Shown: positions 37,878 through 47,302 of the stretch, piece after piece
Layout of the letters: each line of letters begins with the position of its first letter
Position numbering within the stretch: the first letter of the stretch is position 1
Notes under the pieces: generated by a model
Database searches by the model: none
The model's input: the letters and a program-made list of their open reading frames with translations, nothing else
What the model was told of the DNA's origin: nothing
Made by a program: the position numbers and the translations under genes
NCBI GenBank assembly: GCA_965204875.1
Contig: OZ242020.1
Span: 930,001-994,000 of the forward strand
Direction of reading: 5' to 3'
Origin: Aldehydirespirator sp965204875
Lineage (GTDB): Bacteria > Actinomycetota > Acidimicrobiia > Acidimicrobiales > Aldehydirespiratoraceae
Length of the DNA stretch: 64,000 nt

Positions 37878-40800
37878 CTACGGAATGATCTTGGACACGG
37901 CATCATCAATTTTGGCAGCCACTCCGTCCTCTCTGAGCCTCTCTCTGATATGCTTAGATATGACTGACTGACTGACTGACTGACTGACTGACTGACTGAC
38001 TGACTGACTGACTGACTGACTGACTGACTCGGCATCACCGCATAGACGCGCGAGCAACCTGTGGATCCTCGAAGTCCTGTCGAACTTCGGAATCGGGACA
38101 TCCTGCCAGATATAAGTATGAAAGTGACGATCACTGTGCCGTACACTACGAAACCGGTCTGCCAAAGTATCACAATTGAGTATTGACACCAGGTAACCAG
38201 CCTCGTCACGGGGAATGACCGCGTAATATAGCCCGATGCTGCACAACAAAGGACCGGTCGAACGACACGCCCTAAGATGCTGTCCCGAAGCGTTATAAAA
38301 AACTACTGCCAGATCTTCGCCATTAGACATCCGACGAGACATCCGACGCAGCTCCGAAATAAGACTATCAAGGTTGTTGTACATATTCAGGTATTCCAGC
38401 AACGTGCGCGGCGTCGCCTTGCCACGCCCCTTGTGCTTCTCGTAACGTTCAGAAGCAGTGCGCCAGTACTGTGAACTAGCGGCTTCGCTGTCGCTGAGCA
38501 TCCTGCCCCGACTGTCCGTCGGAATGATGCACTTCGACAGCGAACTGCTTAGAGTAAAAGGATACAGGTTGTCATGCGACACCACATCATGGATCCATTG
38601 CGATGGAACGGTGCCACCTTGGATTCCAAACTGTCTCCAAGGTCGTTTACCTCGCTTCGACAAGATAGTCTCGAAAGTCGTCTGAGCCTTGGTGTCATCA
38701 GCTACTAAAGAATCGTTGTCGCACATCACAAAGTTCGTCGGGTTGAACTGTCCACCCCTTCTAAATTCGCAACGTGGCACAGTTGATACTGCGCCTACCC
38801 CAACGACTCGATTATACACATAACCGGATCGTGCTGGCAGCCAAGTCTTGGTCCGCGAAGCGAGGATCAGCAGTGGCTTTACCCTTTCCCAAGAATCGTG
38901 TCGCTTGATTGGCTTGTCGGACGATGACGACAGTTGTTGCGGTGGATCTTCGTTCTTTTCTCCGACATAGTGAACGCAGGCCGCGGCACCGTGGAATGGT
39001 GGCTCCTTAACATTGGATAGATCCACAGTATTGGTTGCAGGTCGTGAGGCGTTGTATTTCTTCCAATTGCCGCCCTCCAGCGAACCGGTGTTAAGCACCC
39101 AGCCCGCCTTGCCAGCAAGCGATCCATCTGTAGCTTGAGCAAAGAAGCGCCGTGGACATAGCCGCAGAAACAGTGCAGCAATGTCGAAGGCTCCTCGATT
39201 GCCAATACTTCCAGATGGATTCAAGCTTTCCTGAGCGATCAGCTCTTCTAGGGCTGCTTTGCGCTTCCGTTCCTGTACTTTGGACATGATCACCCATGGC
39301 GGATTAGCGACGATACGATCAATCTTGTCACGAGCCAAGAGATGCGGACCCGCCTGATTGGACATGAACCATGCCCAAACGCCATTTCCCTCTTCGGCGA
39401 TGATTCCAGCTAAGGATGCAGCGGCATTCGCCACGTGTTCTGCTGCCTCATCAGACAAATCGGCTACTAGCCAACCCGGGAGCTTCACATCTCGCTCTTT
39501 GATGGACTGATTTGCTGTATCGACCAAGGTAGTTAGGTTCTTCTGGAGCGAAGGACCCTTGCTCAAGAACTCGAACGGCAATACGAAGACCTTGTCTTGA
39601 GGTAAGTTGATGACCAGATTCGCCTCGTCGACACTAGCAAAGAGTGATGTTGCCTGTCCCAGAGAGTCTCCCTGCCAGATCCTCAGGCTATCCGTGCCTC
39701 GGGAAGGTGCGGCAGGCATAGCACGTAGCAACGTAGCTTTCGAGATCTCTACGGCTATGGGGTGAATGTCGATACCATTGACTAGATGAGCTATTACATC
39801 AGCTCGCTCGACCGCCGAGTGATGCGCGTCGTCTAGTAGGCGATGCTCAAGAATGCGCTGAGCGGCGTGATATAAGAAGGTGCCTGAGCCGCAAGCGGGA
39901 TCCAGGACGCCGATGCCGTTCACGGGAGCTCTGCCGGCTAGAACGGCGTTGATAGATCGCTCGCACCACTCGTCGTCCAAGACACGTTCGACGACCATTT
40001 CGGCGAGCCAGTCAGGCGTGTAGTATTCGCCGAAGTACCGTCGAAAGTCCTTATCGATAACCGTTTCGTACATTTCTCGAAACACATCGCGACGTGAGGC
40101 TCGCCAGTCGAACATGGAAGCAGTGTGGAGCAGGCGCGTAACCCATTTGGTTCCGTTTGGAGACTGTAGTATCCATGAAACGAACCCTTCGTTGACAAGC
40201 GAGGCAGTCATCTGTTCATTTGCTTGGAACGACGCGTCGCTTAGAACGTACGATACAGTGCGAGCTACTGCAACTAGGAAGGTATGCGAAAGAAATAACT
40301 CCGAGCGTCGCATCTCCGGAGGTCGCATATCGGCTCCGATCAACATATCAGACCAGAGCTTGTATTGCGTGTCAAGCACTTTCTGTGCTTGAGTATTATT
40401 GCTGTCCAGTATTGCTGATCGAAGGTGAAGCAAGTCGTCCAGATGAGGAGCGAACAATACACTGGTGAAATCTCCCGGTACCGGCGATATGCTCTTGCTG
40501 TGTTCGCAGACCTTGCCTAACCACAGGGCGAGTTCATATCCTTGACCCTTGAGGTACTGGATCGAGTCGTGATGGTGAGGCTCGTCGAAGGAACCAAGAT
40601 CTGTCGGCCATTTCCACATGTGCCATGATCTTCCATCCGTAACCACTCCACGCCATGCATTGGTCTTTTGCGAGAAATCAAGTTGCGCTTCATCGGCTGC
40701 TCTACGTTGATCTACGTATCTGCACAGCTGTTCGAAGGCTGATTCATCCTCTTTGGAGCCAGTGCCTGGAGCATGTGGATCCGTTGCTCGCCCCGGTTTC

Positions 40801-41048
40801 TTCGCTTCTACAATGACTTGTGCATTCGGCAGTATGAGATCGGCACCGTCAGCCTCGGAAATGTATTGGCATTGGGCGACGTTCAATATCTGCTTGAGCT
40901 GGTCCAACACGGCGGTCTCGTTCGGATGGACCGCGACCAGCAATTTCTCGGCTTCCTCGACACATTCGTCGGCGACCCACTTCGCTTGAGGAGGCATCGT
41001 GGGCTTCTGTTCGTCAGAGGACACTGGGTCGTTCCGTCTCAAGGTCAT
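37878..41048 (-). CDS. Type IIG-like restriction-modification enzyme with in-frame tetranucleotide tract
   Basis: 1056 residues in one chain. An N-terminal PD-(D/E)xK-like nuclease region has D70 and E81-A-K83 (ADLILPNAQVIVEAKKPG). A helical connector carries RYFGEYYTPDWLAEMVVERV. The N6-adenine methyltransferase has motif I VLDPACGSGTF (381-391) and motif IV NPPW (582-585). A C-terminal target-recognition region includes PRDEAGYLVSILN and HTYIWQDVPIPKFD. Near the end, the (TGAC)17 tract encodes SVSQ repeats (about 1007-1029), followed by 27 residues ending DDAVSKIIP. Change of repeat number would swap this tail. GC is lower than in the core genome, which fits acquisition by transfer. Confidence 0.88.
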   Translation of the reverse strand: MTLRRNDPVSSDEQKPTMPPQAKWVADECVEEAEKLLVAVHPNETAVLDQLKQILNVAQCQYISEADGADLILPNAQVIVEAKKPGRATDPHAPGTGSKEDESAFEQLCRYVDQRRAADEAQLDFSQKTNAWRGVVTDGRSWHMWKWPTDLGSFDEPHHHDSIQYLKGQGYELALWLGKVCEHSKSISPVPGDFTSVLFAPHLDDLLHLRSAILDSNNTQAQKVLDTQYKLWSDMLIGADMRPPEMRRSELFLSHTFLVAVARTVSYVLSDASFQANEQMTASLVNEGFVSWILQSPNGTKWVTRLLHTASMFDWRASRRDVFREMYETVIDKDFRRYFGEYYTPDWLAEMVVERVLDDEWCERSINAVLAGRAPVNGIGVLDPACGSGTFLYHAAQRILEHRLLDDAHHSAVERADVIAHLVNGIDIHPIAVEISKATLLRAMPAAPSRGTDSLRIWQGDSLGQATSLFASVDEANLVINLPQDKVFVLPFEFLSKGPSLQKNLTTLVDTANQSIKERDVKLPGWLVADLSDEAAEHVANAAASLAGIIAEEGNGVWAWFMSNQAGPHLLARDKIDRIVANPPWVIMSKVQERKRKAALEELIAQESLNPSGSIGNRGAFDIAALFLRLCPRRFFAQATDGSLAGKAGWVLNTGSLEGGNWKKYNASRPATNTVDLSNVKEPPFHGAAACVHYVGEKNEDPPQQLSSSSDKPIKRHDSWERVKPLLILASRTKTWLPARSGYVYNRVVGVGAVSTVPRCEFRRGGQFNPTNFVMCDNDSLVADDTKAQTTFETILSKRGKRPWRQFGIQGGTVPSQWIHDVVSHDNLYPFTLSSSLSKCIIPTDSRGRMLSDSEAASSQYWRTASERYEKHKGRGKATPRTLLEYLNMYNNLDSLISELRRMSRRMSNGEDLAVVFYNASGQHLRACRSTGPLLCSIGLYYAVIPRDEAGYLVSILNCDTLADRFRSVRHSDRHFHTYIWQDVPIPKFDRTSRIHRLLARLCGDAESVSQSVSQSVSQSVSQSVSQSVISKHIRERLREDGVAAKIDDAVSKIIP
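37961..38028. repeat. Perfect (TGAC)17 tetranucleotide tract
   Basis: Seventeen exact units inside the 3' end of the restriction-modification gene (GTCA units in the coding sense). Since 4 is not a multiple of 3, gain or loss of one unit changes frame. One alternative frame stops after Ser-His-Ile; the other runs on about 125 codons to 37580. Confidence 0.98.
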
Positions 41049-41084
41049 GATGGTCTCCAGACCGTCACGCGTTCTTTCGCGGCT

Positions 41085-42461
41085 TCACCCTAGCGCATCT
41101 TTCTTCAACGCTAGCGACAACGAATGTGCCAGGTCGTCCAGCGGCACCAGGCGGCTGGAGACCTCGGGCACGGTCTGCGGCTGCACGAAGCGCAGCCCCA
41201 TCACGCCGTGGTCACGGTCGCCGGGATCGATCCAGTTGGCAACGCCGGGATCACTGCCGGCAACCACGATCCGGACCCGGCCGCCGCCATCGCGCACCGC
41301 ACCCCGGCTGTCCACGAAGCCCCGGCCCCTGGCGTAGTCGGCGAGGTTCTCCATCCAGTGGTTGCACAGCTGGAAGTTCCAGTGCTGGCAGCGGGGCTCG
41401 ACGAACTCCACCACCAGCGCCGTGCCGGGTTGAAGCCGCCAGTAGCCGAACTCGAAATGGCGGTCGTCGGGGGAGCCTCCGATGCGCTCGTACCAATCGC
41501 GGGTGAACTCCAGCCGGTTCTCGCGGCTGAGCAGGTCGCGGGTCCAGCCGCCGTAGTCGCTGAGCAGCCCGAGCACGAGTTGCGCCGCGGTCGCCAGCCG
41601 GGCGGCCATGTCGTCGGGTTCCGGGGTCGCGGGCCTCGGGTGCTGATCGAGGCAGCGGATCGTCAGCCGGGGCGGGGACTGCGCGTTGCGGTCCTCGTAC
41701 ACGACCCGGCCCATCAGCTCGCGGGTCAGCGGCGTCATCGGGAGCCACGCAACGCCCGAGCCGGGGTCGGACTGCGACAGCACGAAGTCCACCGTGCCGT
41801 CCCCCCTTGCCAGATCGGCCAGCACGATGCTGTGAGGGGTGAGCGCCATGTTGGGGTTGAAGAATCCCAGGCGCCGCTCCGCATCCAGCCCCGAGGCGAA
41901 CGCCCCTACGTCGGCGGGGATCGGCGGGCTCCAGGCCGACAGGTGGGTGTAGGCGTCGCCGAGCGTGCCCGTGACCCGGTAGCGGTAGCGGGAGTCGACG
42001 GGCTGCACGATGTGGTCCTGGTTCGGTGACTGCACTCCCTGGCCGCCCCGCAACGGCGGCGGTATCAGCCGGATCGGCGAGGGCCTCAGGCCGGGTGTGC
42101 GGCGCTCGACGGCCCGAGCCGAGGCCATGGAGATCATGCGGGTCAGGTAGCGGAACCCCTCCACCCTGTCTCGGGGGTCGCCGTCGGGGGTCTCTCGCAC
42201 CACGATGCGTCCCGCGGCCTTGAGCGTGTCGCAGTAGTCGTCCCAGGATCGGCCGTCGAGCAGCCGCTCGGTGCGCCTCGCGTCGATCAGGTCCGAGTGT
42301 GCGCCCGTCTCAGCGGTGCCAGTCGCGTCACTCGTGTCAGTCGTGCCGGTGGTGCCGGTCGTTCCGGCCGTGCCAGTGGTGCCGGTGGCATCAGTCGTGC
42401 CCGTGGCGCCAGTTGTGGTGTCTGTTGTGACATCGGTTCCGGTGGCCGGATGGTCGCCCAT
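41085..42461 (-). CDS. DUF1214-domain protein with Thr/Gly repeat N-terminus
   Basis: 458 residues. Residues 1-50 are tandem TGTTGTTGTTD-like repeats. The rest matches the DUF1214 family (often with DUF1254): DHIVQPVDSRYRYRVTG, RREL GFFN-type segment RRLGFFNPNMALTPHS, GYWRLQPGTALVVEF, then NFQLCNHWMENLADYARGRG and RIVVAGSDPGVANWID. The biochemical role of the family is unknown. No signal peptide is seen. Its DMAARLATAAQLVLGLLSDY segment is duplicated at 37084-37172. In the 243-bp upstream gap, CACTG.CA.TGGTCTA.TCGACG occurs twice. Confidence 0.82.
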   Translation of the reverse strand: MGDHPATGTDVTTDTTTGATGTTDATGTTGTAGTTGTTGTTDTSDATGTAETGAHSDLIDARRTERLLDGRSWDDYCDTLKAAGRIVVRETPDGDPRDRVEGFRYLTRMISMASARAVERRTPGLRPSPIRLIPPPLRGGQGVQSPNQDHIVQPVDSRYRYRVTGTLGDAYTHLSAWSPPIPADVGAFASGLDAERRLGFFNPNMALTPHSIVLADLARGDGTVDFVLSQSDPGSGVAWLPMTPLTRELMGRVVYEDRNAQSPPRLTIRCLDQHPRPATPEPDDMAARLATAAQLVLGLLSDYGGWTRDLLSRENRLEFTRDWYERIGGSPDDRHFEFGYWRLQPGTALVVEFVEPRCQHWNFQLCNHWMENLADYARGRGFVDSRGAVRDGGGRVRIVVAGSDPGVANWIDPGDRDHGVMGLRFVQPQTVPEVSSRLVPLDDLAHSLSLALKKDALG

Positions 42462-42704
42462 GGTCGGGTTCAGCTCCTGTGCGGCTTCGTCGCTGTCACT
42501 GGTCTAATCGACGCACGGCTCCGGCCAGTGACTCCGCATCCTCCGAGAGGTCTCGTCACTGTCATTGGTCTAGTCGACGTTAGGGCCGGACCGGCGCGCG
42601 GGGGCGGACTTGGCACCCGGATCCGGCGCTCAGACCCCTTGCAGTCCCCGCTCTGACGTTGGGCATTGCGAGGTTTGACGAAGTCGATCGCTTGAAGTCG
42701 GCGC

Positions 42705-45101
42705 TCACACGCGTTGCGGGCCCTGGTCCGGCGTTGGCGTTGCGAGAGCCTGCTGGAGGAACCGGAGCTGGATCAGCAGCAGGTTCTCGGCCACCTCCTC
42801 CTGGGGCGTCATGTGAGTGACGCCGCTTAGGGGGAGCACCGTGTGGGGCCGGCCGGCCTCCAGCAGCGCCCGCGACAGCCGCAACGTGTGTGCGGCGACC
42901 ACATTGTCGTCGGCGAGGCCGTGGATGAGCAGCAGCGGGCGCGCCAGCGCTGGCGCCAGCGCGCACAGGTCGGTGCGCTCATAGTTGGCCGCCTCGGCGG
43001 CGGGGTGGCCCAGGTAGCGCTCGGTGTAGTGGGTGTCATAGAGGCGCCAGTCGGTGACGGGAGCGCCGGCCACGGCCGCTGCGAAGACGTCGGGACGCCG
43101 CAGCACCGCCAGCGCGGCCAGGTAGCCGCCGAACGACCAGCCCCTGATCGCCACCCTCGAGAGATCGAGCCGCGGCCAGAGCGCCGCAGCAGCCTGCAGC
43201 CCGTCGATCTGGTCCTGCAGGGCGGGCCCGGCCAGGTCGCCCCGCACGGCCCGCTCGAACGCCGGGCCGCGGCCGGGTGTGCCCCTGCCGTCGATGACCA
43301 AGACCGCGAAGCCCTGGTCGGCGAACCACTGCGAGGTGTGGAACAGCGACTCGGCGTGCTGCACCCGCTGGGCGTGGGGGCCGCCGTAGGGATCGAGCAG
43401 CACCGGGAGCGGATCACCGTCGGTGCCGGCAGGTCCGCTACCGGCGGGCATGACCATGGCGGAGCTGAGCCGGCGGGATCCGAGCCTCGCAAACTCGACG
43501 TTCAGCTCAAGCCCCGGCTCCTCGGCATTGGAGGACAGACGCACCGGCGACGGCTCAGCGGCCTCGGAGGATTCGGGTGCGCGGCCTGGCGATGTGGGTG
43601 AGCGGACCGTGCAGCGGCGGCCGGGATGCGCGAGCGAGCGCTGGATGATCACGGTCGTGTCGCCACCCGCCGCCACGCAGTTGACGCCGGGACCCTCGGT
43701 CAGCCACTGGAGGCCGCCGTCCCAGCCCACCCTCGCAACATGCACGTCGGCCGGATCCACAGAGGCGGTGATCAACACGCCGTCCTCGTCGGCGTGATGG
43801 ACGGCGCGCACCTGCACCTTGTCGCCGGTGAGCGCCTCGCCATCGGCGCACAGGCGGCGCGCCGGGCCCCGATCCTCGACCGTGACGAGCCGGCCCGCGG
43901 CCAGCCGGGGCGATCCGGGCACGAGTTCCACCCAGGCTTCGTCGATGAGCGTCCTCAGCAGCCGGCACGAGCCCGAATCGGGATCCGCCAGCAGCACTCC
44001 CAGGGTGCGCTGGTCGCGGCTCTGAACGGTCAGCAGCAGTCCTTCCGGGCTCCAGCACACCGCAGCGAGGTACTCCCAACCGCCGCCATCGTTCCAGGCG
44101 ATGTCCACTCGGCGGCTCCCGGCACCGCACACGTCGAACACGGCCAGCGTCACCGAGGCGTTGGGGGCGCCGGCCGCCGGGTAGCGGATCGCCGCAGGCG
44201 CCGCCTCGGGCGAGGCCGGGTCGCTGATCCACCAGCGCGGCACTGAGGCGGTGTCCACCCGTGCCGCCAGCAACCGGCGACCGTCGGGAGACCACCAGTG
44301 CCCGCGGCTGCGGCCCATCTCCTCGGCCGCCACGAACTCCGCAGAGCCCCAGGCCACCGTCTCGCCGGGCTCGTGCGCCACCACCCGATCAGCACCGTCG
44401 CCGGTCACGCGCAAAGCAGACCCTGCCACATAGGCCACACGGCTGCCGTCGGGCGACAGGCGCGGATCGAAGGCCCCCGGCGCAGCCTGCAACGGCTCCA
44501 ACGGCGCAGCCGACCACTCCGACGGCGACGACGACAACGAAGACGACTCCGGCAACACTGGCGACGGCGAAGACGACACCAACGCCGACGGCGGCGACGT
44601 AGTGGGCGGATCCGGTGACCAGCGATCGGAACCCGCGTCAATCGTCGCACCCTCGTAGCTCGAAGTGGCGCAGTGCGAGCTGATCGCTTCGCCGCGAGCG
44701 GGACCATCGTCAAGCCCGGCACGCCAGAGCCGGCCGCCCAGCGCGAAGACCGCGGTCGTGAGCTGGTCGTCGGCGTCGTATGTGACGATGCCCGAGGCGG
44801 TCTCGCGGGCACGCTCGCGCCTGGCCCGCTCGGCTGCTGGGACAGGCCCGCCTGGAACAGTCCCGTCGCCGCCGGCCCCGGACGGGTCGAGCCGGCGGGG
44901 ATCGGCCGCCAGACGCTCGGTGGCAGCGGCCACGTCGAGCACCCACAGCGCGTTGACGGGATCGACCGGGCCCGAAGAGCGCAGGAACGTCACGCGGGCA
45001 CCGTCGCCGGAGACACGGACGTCCCGCGGCTCGCCCAGCGTGAAGCGCCGGGTGAGTGCCTGGCGGCGCGGGAAGGAGTCAGCCGGGCGGCTCTGCGCCA
45101 C
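42705..45101 (-). CDS. S9-family serine peptidase, dipeptidyl peptidase IV-like
   Basis: 798 residues. An N-terminal beta-propeller (DPPIV_N type, with RLSPDGSRVAYVAG and SPDGRRLLAARVD) is followed by an alpha/beta-hydrolase domain. The nucleophile is in GWSFGGYLAALA, the Asp in HGLADDNV and the His in GVTHMTP; YGGPHAQRVQHA precedes them. It cleaves dipeptides, often X-Pro, from peptides. A Ser/Pro-rich insertion interrupts the propeller. No signal peptide, so probably cytoplasmic. GTG start. Confidence 0.9.
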   Translation of the reverse strand: MAQSRPADSFPRRQALTRRFTLGEPRDVRVSGDGARVTFLRSSGPVDPVNALWVLDVAAATERLAADPRRLDPSGAGGDGTVPGGPVPAAERARRERARETASGIVTYDADDQLTTAVFALGGRLWRAGLDDGPARGEAISSHCATSSYEGATIDAGSDRWSPDPPTTSPPSALVSSSPSPVLPESSSLSSSPSEWSAAPLEPLQAAPGAFDPRLSPDGSRVAYVAGSALRVTGDGADRVVAHEPGETVAWGSAEFVAAEEMGRSRGHWWSPDGRRLLAARVDTASVPRWWISDPASPEAAPAAIRYPAAGAPNASVTLAVFDVCGAGSRRVDIAWNDGGGWEYLAAVCWSPEGLLLTVQSRDQRTLGVLLADPDSGSCRLLRTLIDEAWVELVPGSPRLAAGRLVTVEDRGPARRLCADGEALTGDKVQVRAVHHADEDGVLITASVDPADVHVARVGWDGGLQWLTEGPGVNCVAAGGDTTVIIQRSLAHPGRRCTVRSPTSPGRAPESSEAAEPSPVRLSSNAEEPGLELNVEFARLGSRRLSSAMVMPAGSGPAGTDGDPLPVLLDPYGGPHAQRVQHAESLFHTSQWFADQGFAVLVIDGRGTPGRGPAFERAVRGDLAGPALQDQIDGLQAAAALWPRLDLSRVAIRGWSFGGYLAALAVLRRPDVFAAAVAGAPVTDWRLYDTHYTERYLGHPAAEAANYERTDLCALAPALARPLLLIHGLADDNVVAAHTLRLSRALLEAGRPHTVLPLSGVTHMTPQEEVAENLLLIQLRFLQQALATPTPDQGPQRV

Positions 45102-45214
45102 CGGGACGACCTCCGAGGGGATGCGAGGCGGGTCGGTCAGGCACCCCGTCTAGGCCTGGAGGGCGAGGGGTGGGACTCAGAGCGCGGTCGGCGCCGGCGG
45201 CGTGAGTCGAGTGG

Positions 45215-45685
45215 TCAGGCGCCCATCTGGGCCTGGAGGTAGAGCGCGATGCCGACGTCGGCTATGGCGCTCTGCTGGGTCTCGATCCAGTCGAGATGCT
45301 CCTCCTCGCCCACGAGCAGGTGCTCGAGCAGTTCACGGGTGCCCACATCGCCGTGCTGCTCGGCGAGGGTGACGCCCCGCCGGTAGCGTGCCACCGCCGC
45401 CATCTCGAGCTGCCGGTCGCCCTCGAGCTGCTCCTCGACGCTGTTGCCGGCCCGCACGCTGCCGAGGCTCTCGAGCCTGGGCCTGCCGTCCAGGAACAGG
45501 ATGCGGTCCATCAGCTTCTCGGCGTCGTGCATCTCCTCGATCGACTCCTCGCGCATCTTGGCCGCCAGGCGCGCCCACCCCCAGTTCTCGCACACCTTGG
45601 AGTTGACGAAGTACTGGTTGATGGCGGTGACCTCAGCCGCCAGCGCCTCGTTCAGGAACTCGATGATCTCAGGTGAGCCTTCCAT
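45215..45685 (-). CDS. bfr: Bacterioferritin
   Basis: 156-residue four-helix ferritin that stores iron. Ferroxidase ligands E18, E51, E94, E127 and H130 and the heme ligand M52 are at the standard E. coli Bfr positions. Position 54 is Asp, with His at 53 (EEMHDAEKL) instead of the usual His 54. ATG 45685 follows a GGTGGGGG ribosome site; an in-frame start 30 bp upstream is less likely. Confidence 0.93.
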   Translation of the reverse strand: MEGSPEIIEFLNEALAAEVTAINQYFVNSKVCENWGWARLAAKMREESIEEMHDAEKLMDRILFLDGRPRLESLGSVRAGNSVEEQLEGDRQLEMAAVARYRRGVTLAEQHGDVGTRELLEHLLVGEEEHLDWIETQQSAIADVGIALYLQAQMGA

Positions 45686-45763
45686 GCCCCCACCATAACC
45701 CGCTCCCCAACCCAAGCGACCACTGCTCCCACCTCAACCCCCGAGCGCAACGGGTGAAACCGA

Positions 45764-47188
45764 TCAGGGACCGGGTCTCCAGTAAGCGCGCGGATCATGG
45801 CGAGACTGGCCCACCCAGGCGATCAGACCAGCTTCCTTCAAGGCACGCAGATGTGACAGGACGACCGGGCGCGACCATCCTGTGGCCTCTGCCATCTCAC
45901 CGGTCCCGAGCCTGCCCGCCTGCGCGAGCAGCCCCAACAGCACTCTGGCCCGCTCTGGCAGGCAGTCGTAGTCCTGCCTGCGCACTGTGGCCCACGACAG
46001 CGTCAGATGAACGCTGCCCGAGGTCTGGCGGTACTGCGGATCGGCCAACCCCTCACGCTTCATCTGCTCGAACATGCGGCGGATGCCCTCTCCCAGTTCC
46101 TGTCCCCACCCGAGGTCTGTGCATACCCTGGCGATTCGCGGGTTGCGGGCGAACCGCCCGATCTTGAGCGGGTTGTCGACATCGAAGACGCCGGGGAACC
46201 GGCCCGGGCCTGAGATCTCCATGCGATCATCGAAAATCTCCACGCGGATGTGGTCGCCGCTGAAACTGTACGAGCGGTGTACCACTGCGTTGACGAGCCC
46301 TTCGAGCCATACGTCGGCGGGCAGCAAAGGCACCGGCTCGAAGCGTCCACTGCTGCTTAGCGCTCGGCGCGTGGGAAGTTGATCGAGGATCTCGCGGCGA
46401 GCGTCAGCAAGCATCCGCGGGATGGGACCGTCCACTCGGACGTCTGAAAGCAGTTGCTGCCGGGCACCGGTGCCGCGCGCGGAGCCGCGGTAGCGCAGAA
46501 CCCTCACGTATGCCTCGTGCAACCAGCGTTGCGGTTCGCGCCCGAACAGCAGCACCGCTGCGATCGTGACGACACCACTCCGGCTGAGCAAGCCACGGGC
46601 ATCGAGCAGGCGTCGGCTGTCGGGATGGCCGAGAAGCTCCGCGTAATCCTTGATCAGTTCGCCGTCTAGGTCATTGAGGGTCGCGCCCGCTGGCTCGGTG
46701 ATCTCGAACGCCGCCTGTCCCTTGTCATAGAGCAGCTCCTGGCGCTGAGAGAACGTCAGCTTGCGTTTGCTCGCCCCGACACGAAGGAACACCTCATCCC
46801 TGTTGTTGGCATGCACGCGGTCCGCAGAGCTCTCCACCGTCATCACGAACAGGCGATCTGCCTCACCGGCTGCGGTGACGCAGTCCACGAGATGCGGCCG
46901 GCATCGCGGCGGCGGGTCGACGAAATCGACACCGGCACGCTGCCAGCCCTCAAGCCGTCTGGATCCGCCTCTCGTGATCCCCTCCACGATTCCATCGTCG
47001 CTGACGCCGACGATGACCGCTCCACCCTCGGCGTTCGCTAAGCCGACGATCACATCGGCGAGGGTCTGCGCGCTGACCCCTGCGCTCTTGCGTTCGAGCC
47101 ACTGGCTCTCGCGCAGACCCGCTAGGGCAGCGCCCCGATCGGCGGGATCAAGCTGTAGTGCCTGCTCTACGGAATCCGGTGATGGCAT
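45764..47188 (-). CDS. AlbA_2/Schlafen-type ATP-binding transcriptional regulator
   Basis: 474 residues. The N-terminal AlbA_2 (Schlafen-like divergent AAA-4) domain has ESQWLERKSA and LANAEGGAVIVGVSDDG. A middle GHKL-type ATP-binding region (HATPase_c_4) has LVNAVVHRSYSFSGDHIRVE and GQELGEGIRRMFEQM. A C-terminal winged helix has GTGEMAEATGWSRPVVLSHL. Such RecG-like putative regulators are common near stress or mobile genes. The large palindrome just upstream is probably its operator. Confidence 0.85.
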   Translation of the reverse strand: MPSPDSVEQALQLDPADRGAALAGLRESQWLERKSAGVSAQTLADVIVGLANAEGGAVIVGVSDDGIVEGITRGGSRRLEGWQRAGVDFVDPPPRCRPHLVDCVTAAGEADRLFVMTVESSADRVHANNRDEVFLRVGASKRKLTFSQRQELLYDKGQAAFEITEPAGATLNDLDGELIKDYAELLGHPDSRRLLDARGLLSRSGVVTIAAVLLFGREPQRWLHEAYVRVLRYRGSARGTGARQQLLSDVRVDGPIPRMLADARREILDQLPTRRALSSSGRFEPVPLLPADVWLEGLVNAVVHRSYSFSGDHIRVEIFDDRMEISGPGRFPGVFDVDNPLKIGRFARNPRIARVCTDLGWGQELGEGIRRMFEQMKREGLADPQYRQTSGSVHLTLSWATVRRQDYDCLPERARVLLGLLAQAGRLGTGEMAEATGWSRPVVLSHLRALKEAGLIAWVGQSRHDPRAYWRPGP

Positions 47189-47193
47189 GGCCT

Positions 47194-47234
47194 TACTCTA
47201 AGCTACTGTTAAAATTTTAGAGTAGCTTAGAGTA
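47194..47234. promoter_or_regulatory. Large palindrome, candidate autoregulatory operator
   Basis: Perfect 14-bp arms TACTCTAAGCTACT and AGTAGCTTAGAGTA are separated by 13 bp that itself holds TAAAATTTTA. The site starts 6 bp before the start codon of the AlbA_2 gene and may overlap its promoter. Right-hand half-sites TTAGAGTAG also repeat directly with a 10-bp period, fitting cooperative binding on one helix face. Confidence 0.7.
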
Positions 47235-47302
47235 GGTTTGATCGGGTCGGTGCCTGATCGCGCGAGGCTGTGGCGGGTCGGCATGCGCTACCCGGCGGTG
47301 AG

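Noticed and set aside
37580..38209. Separate 209-codon gene containing SVSQ repeats
   Set aside because: It is only the alternative frame of the (TGAC)17 tract and the DNA behind it, with no independent start or domain.
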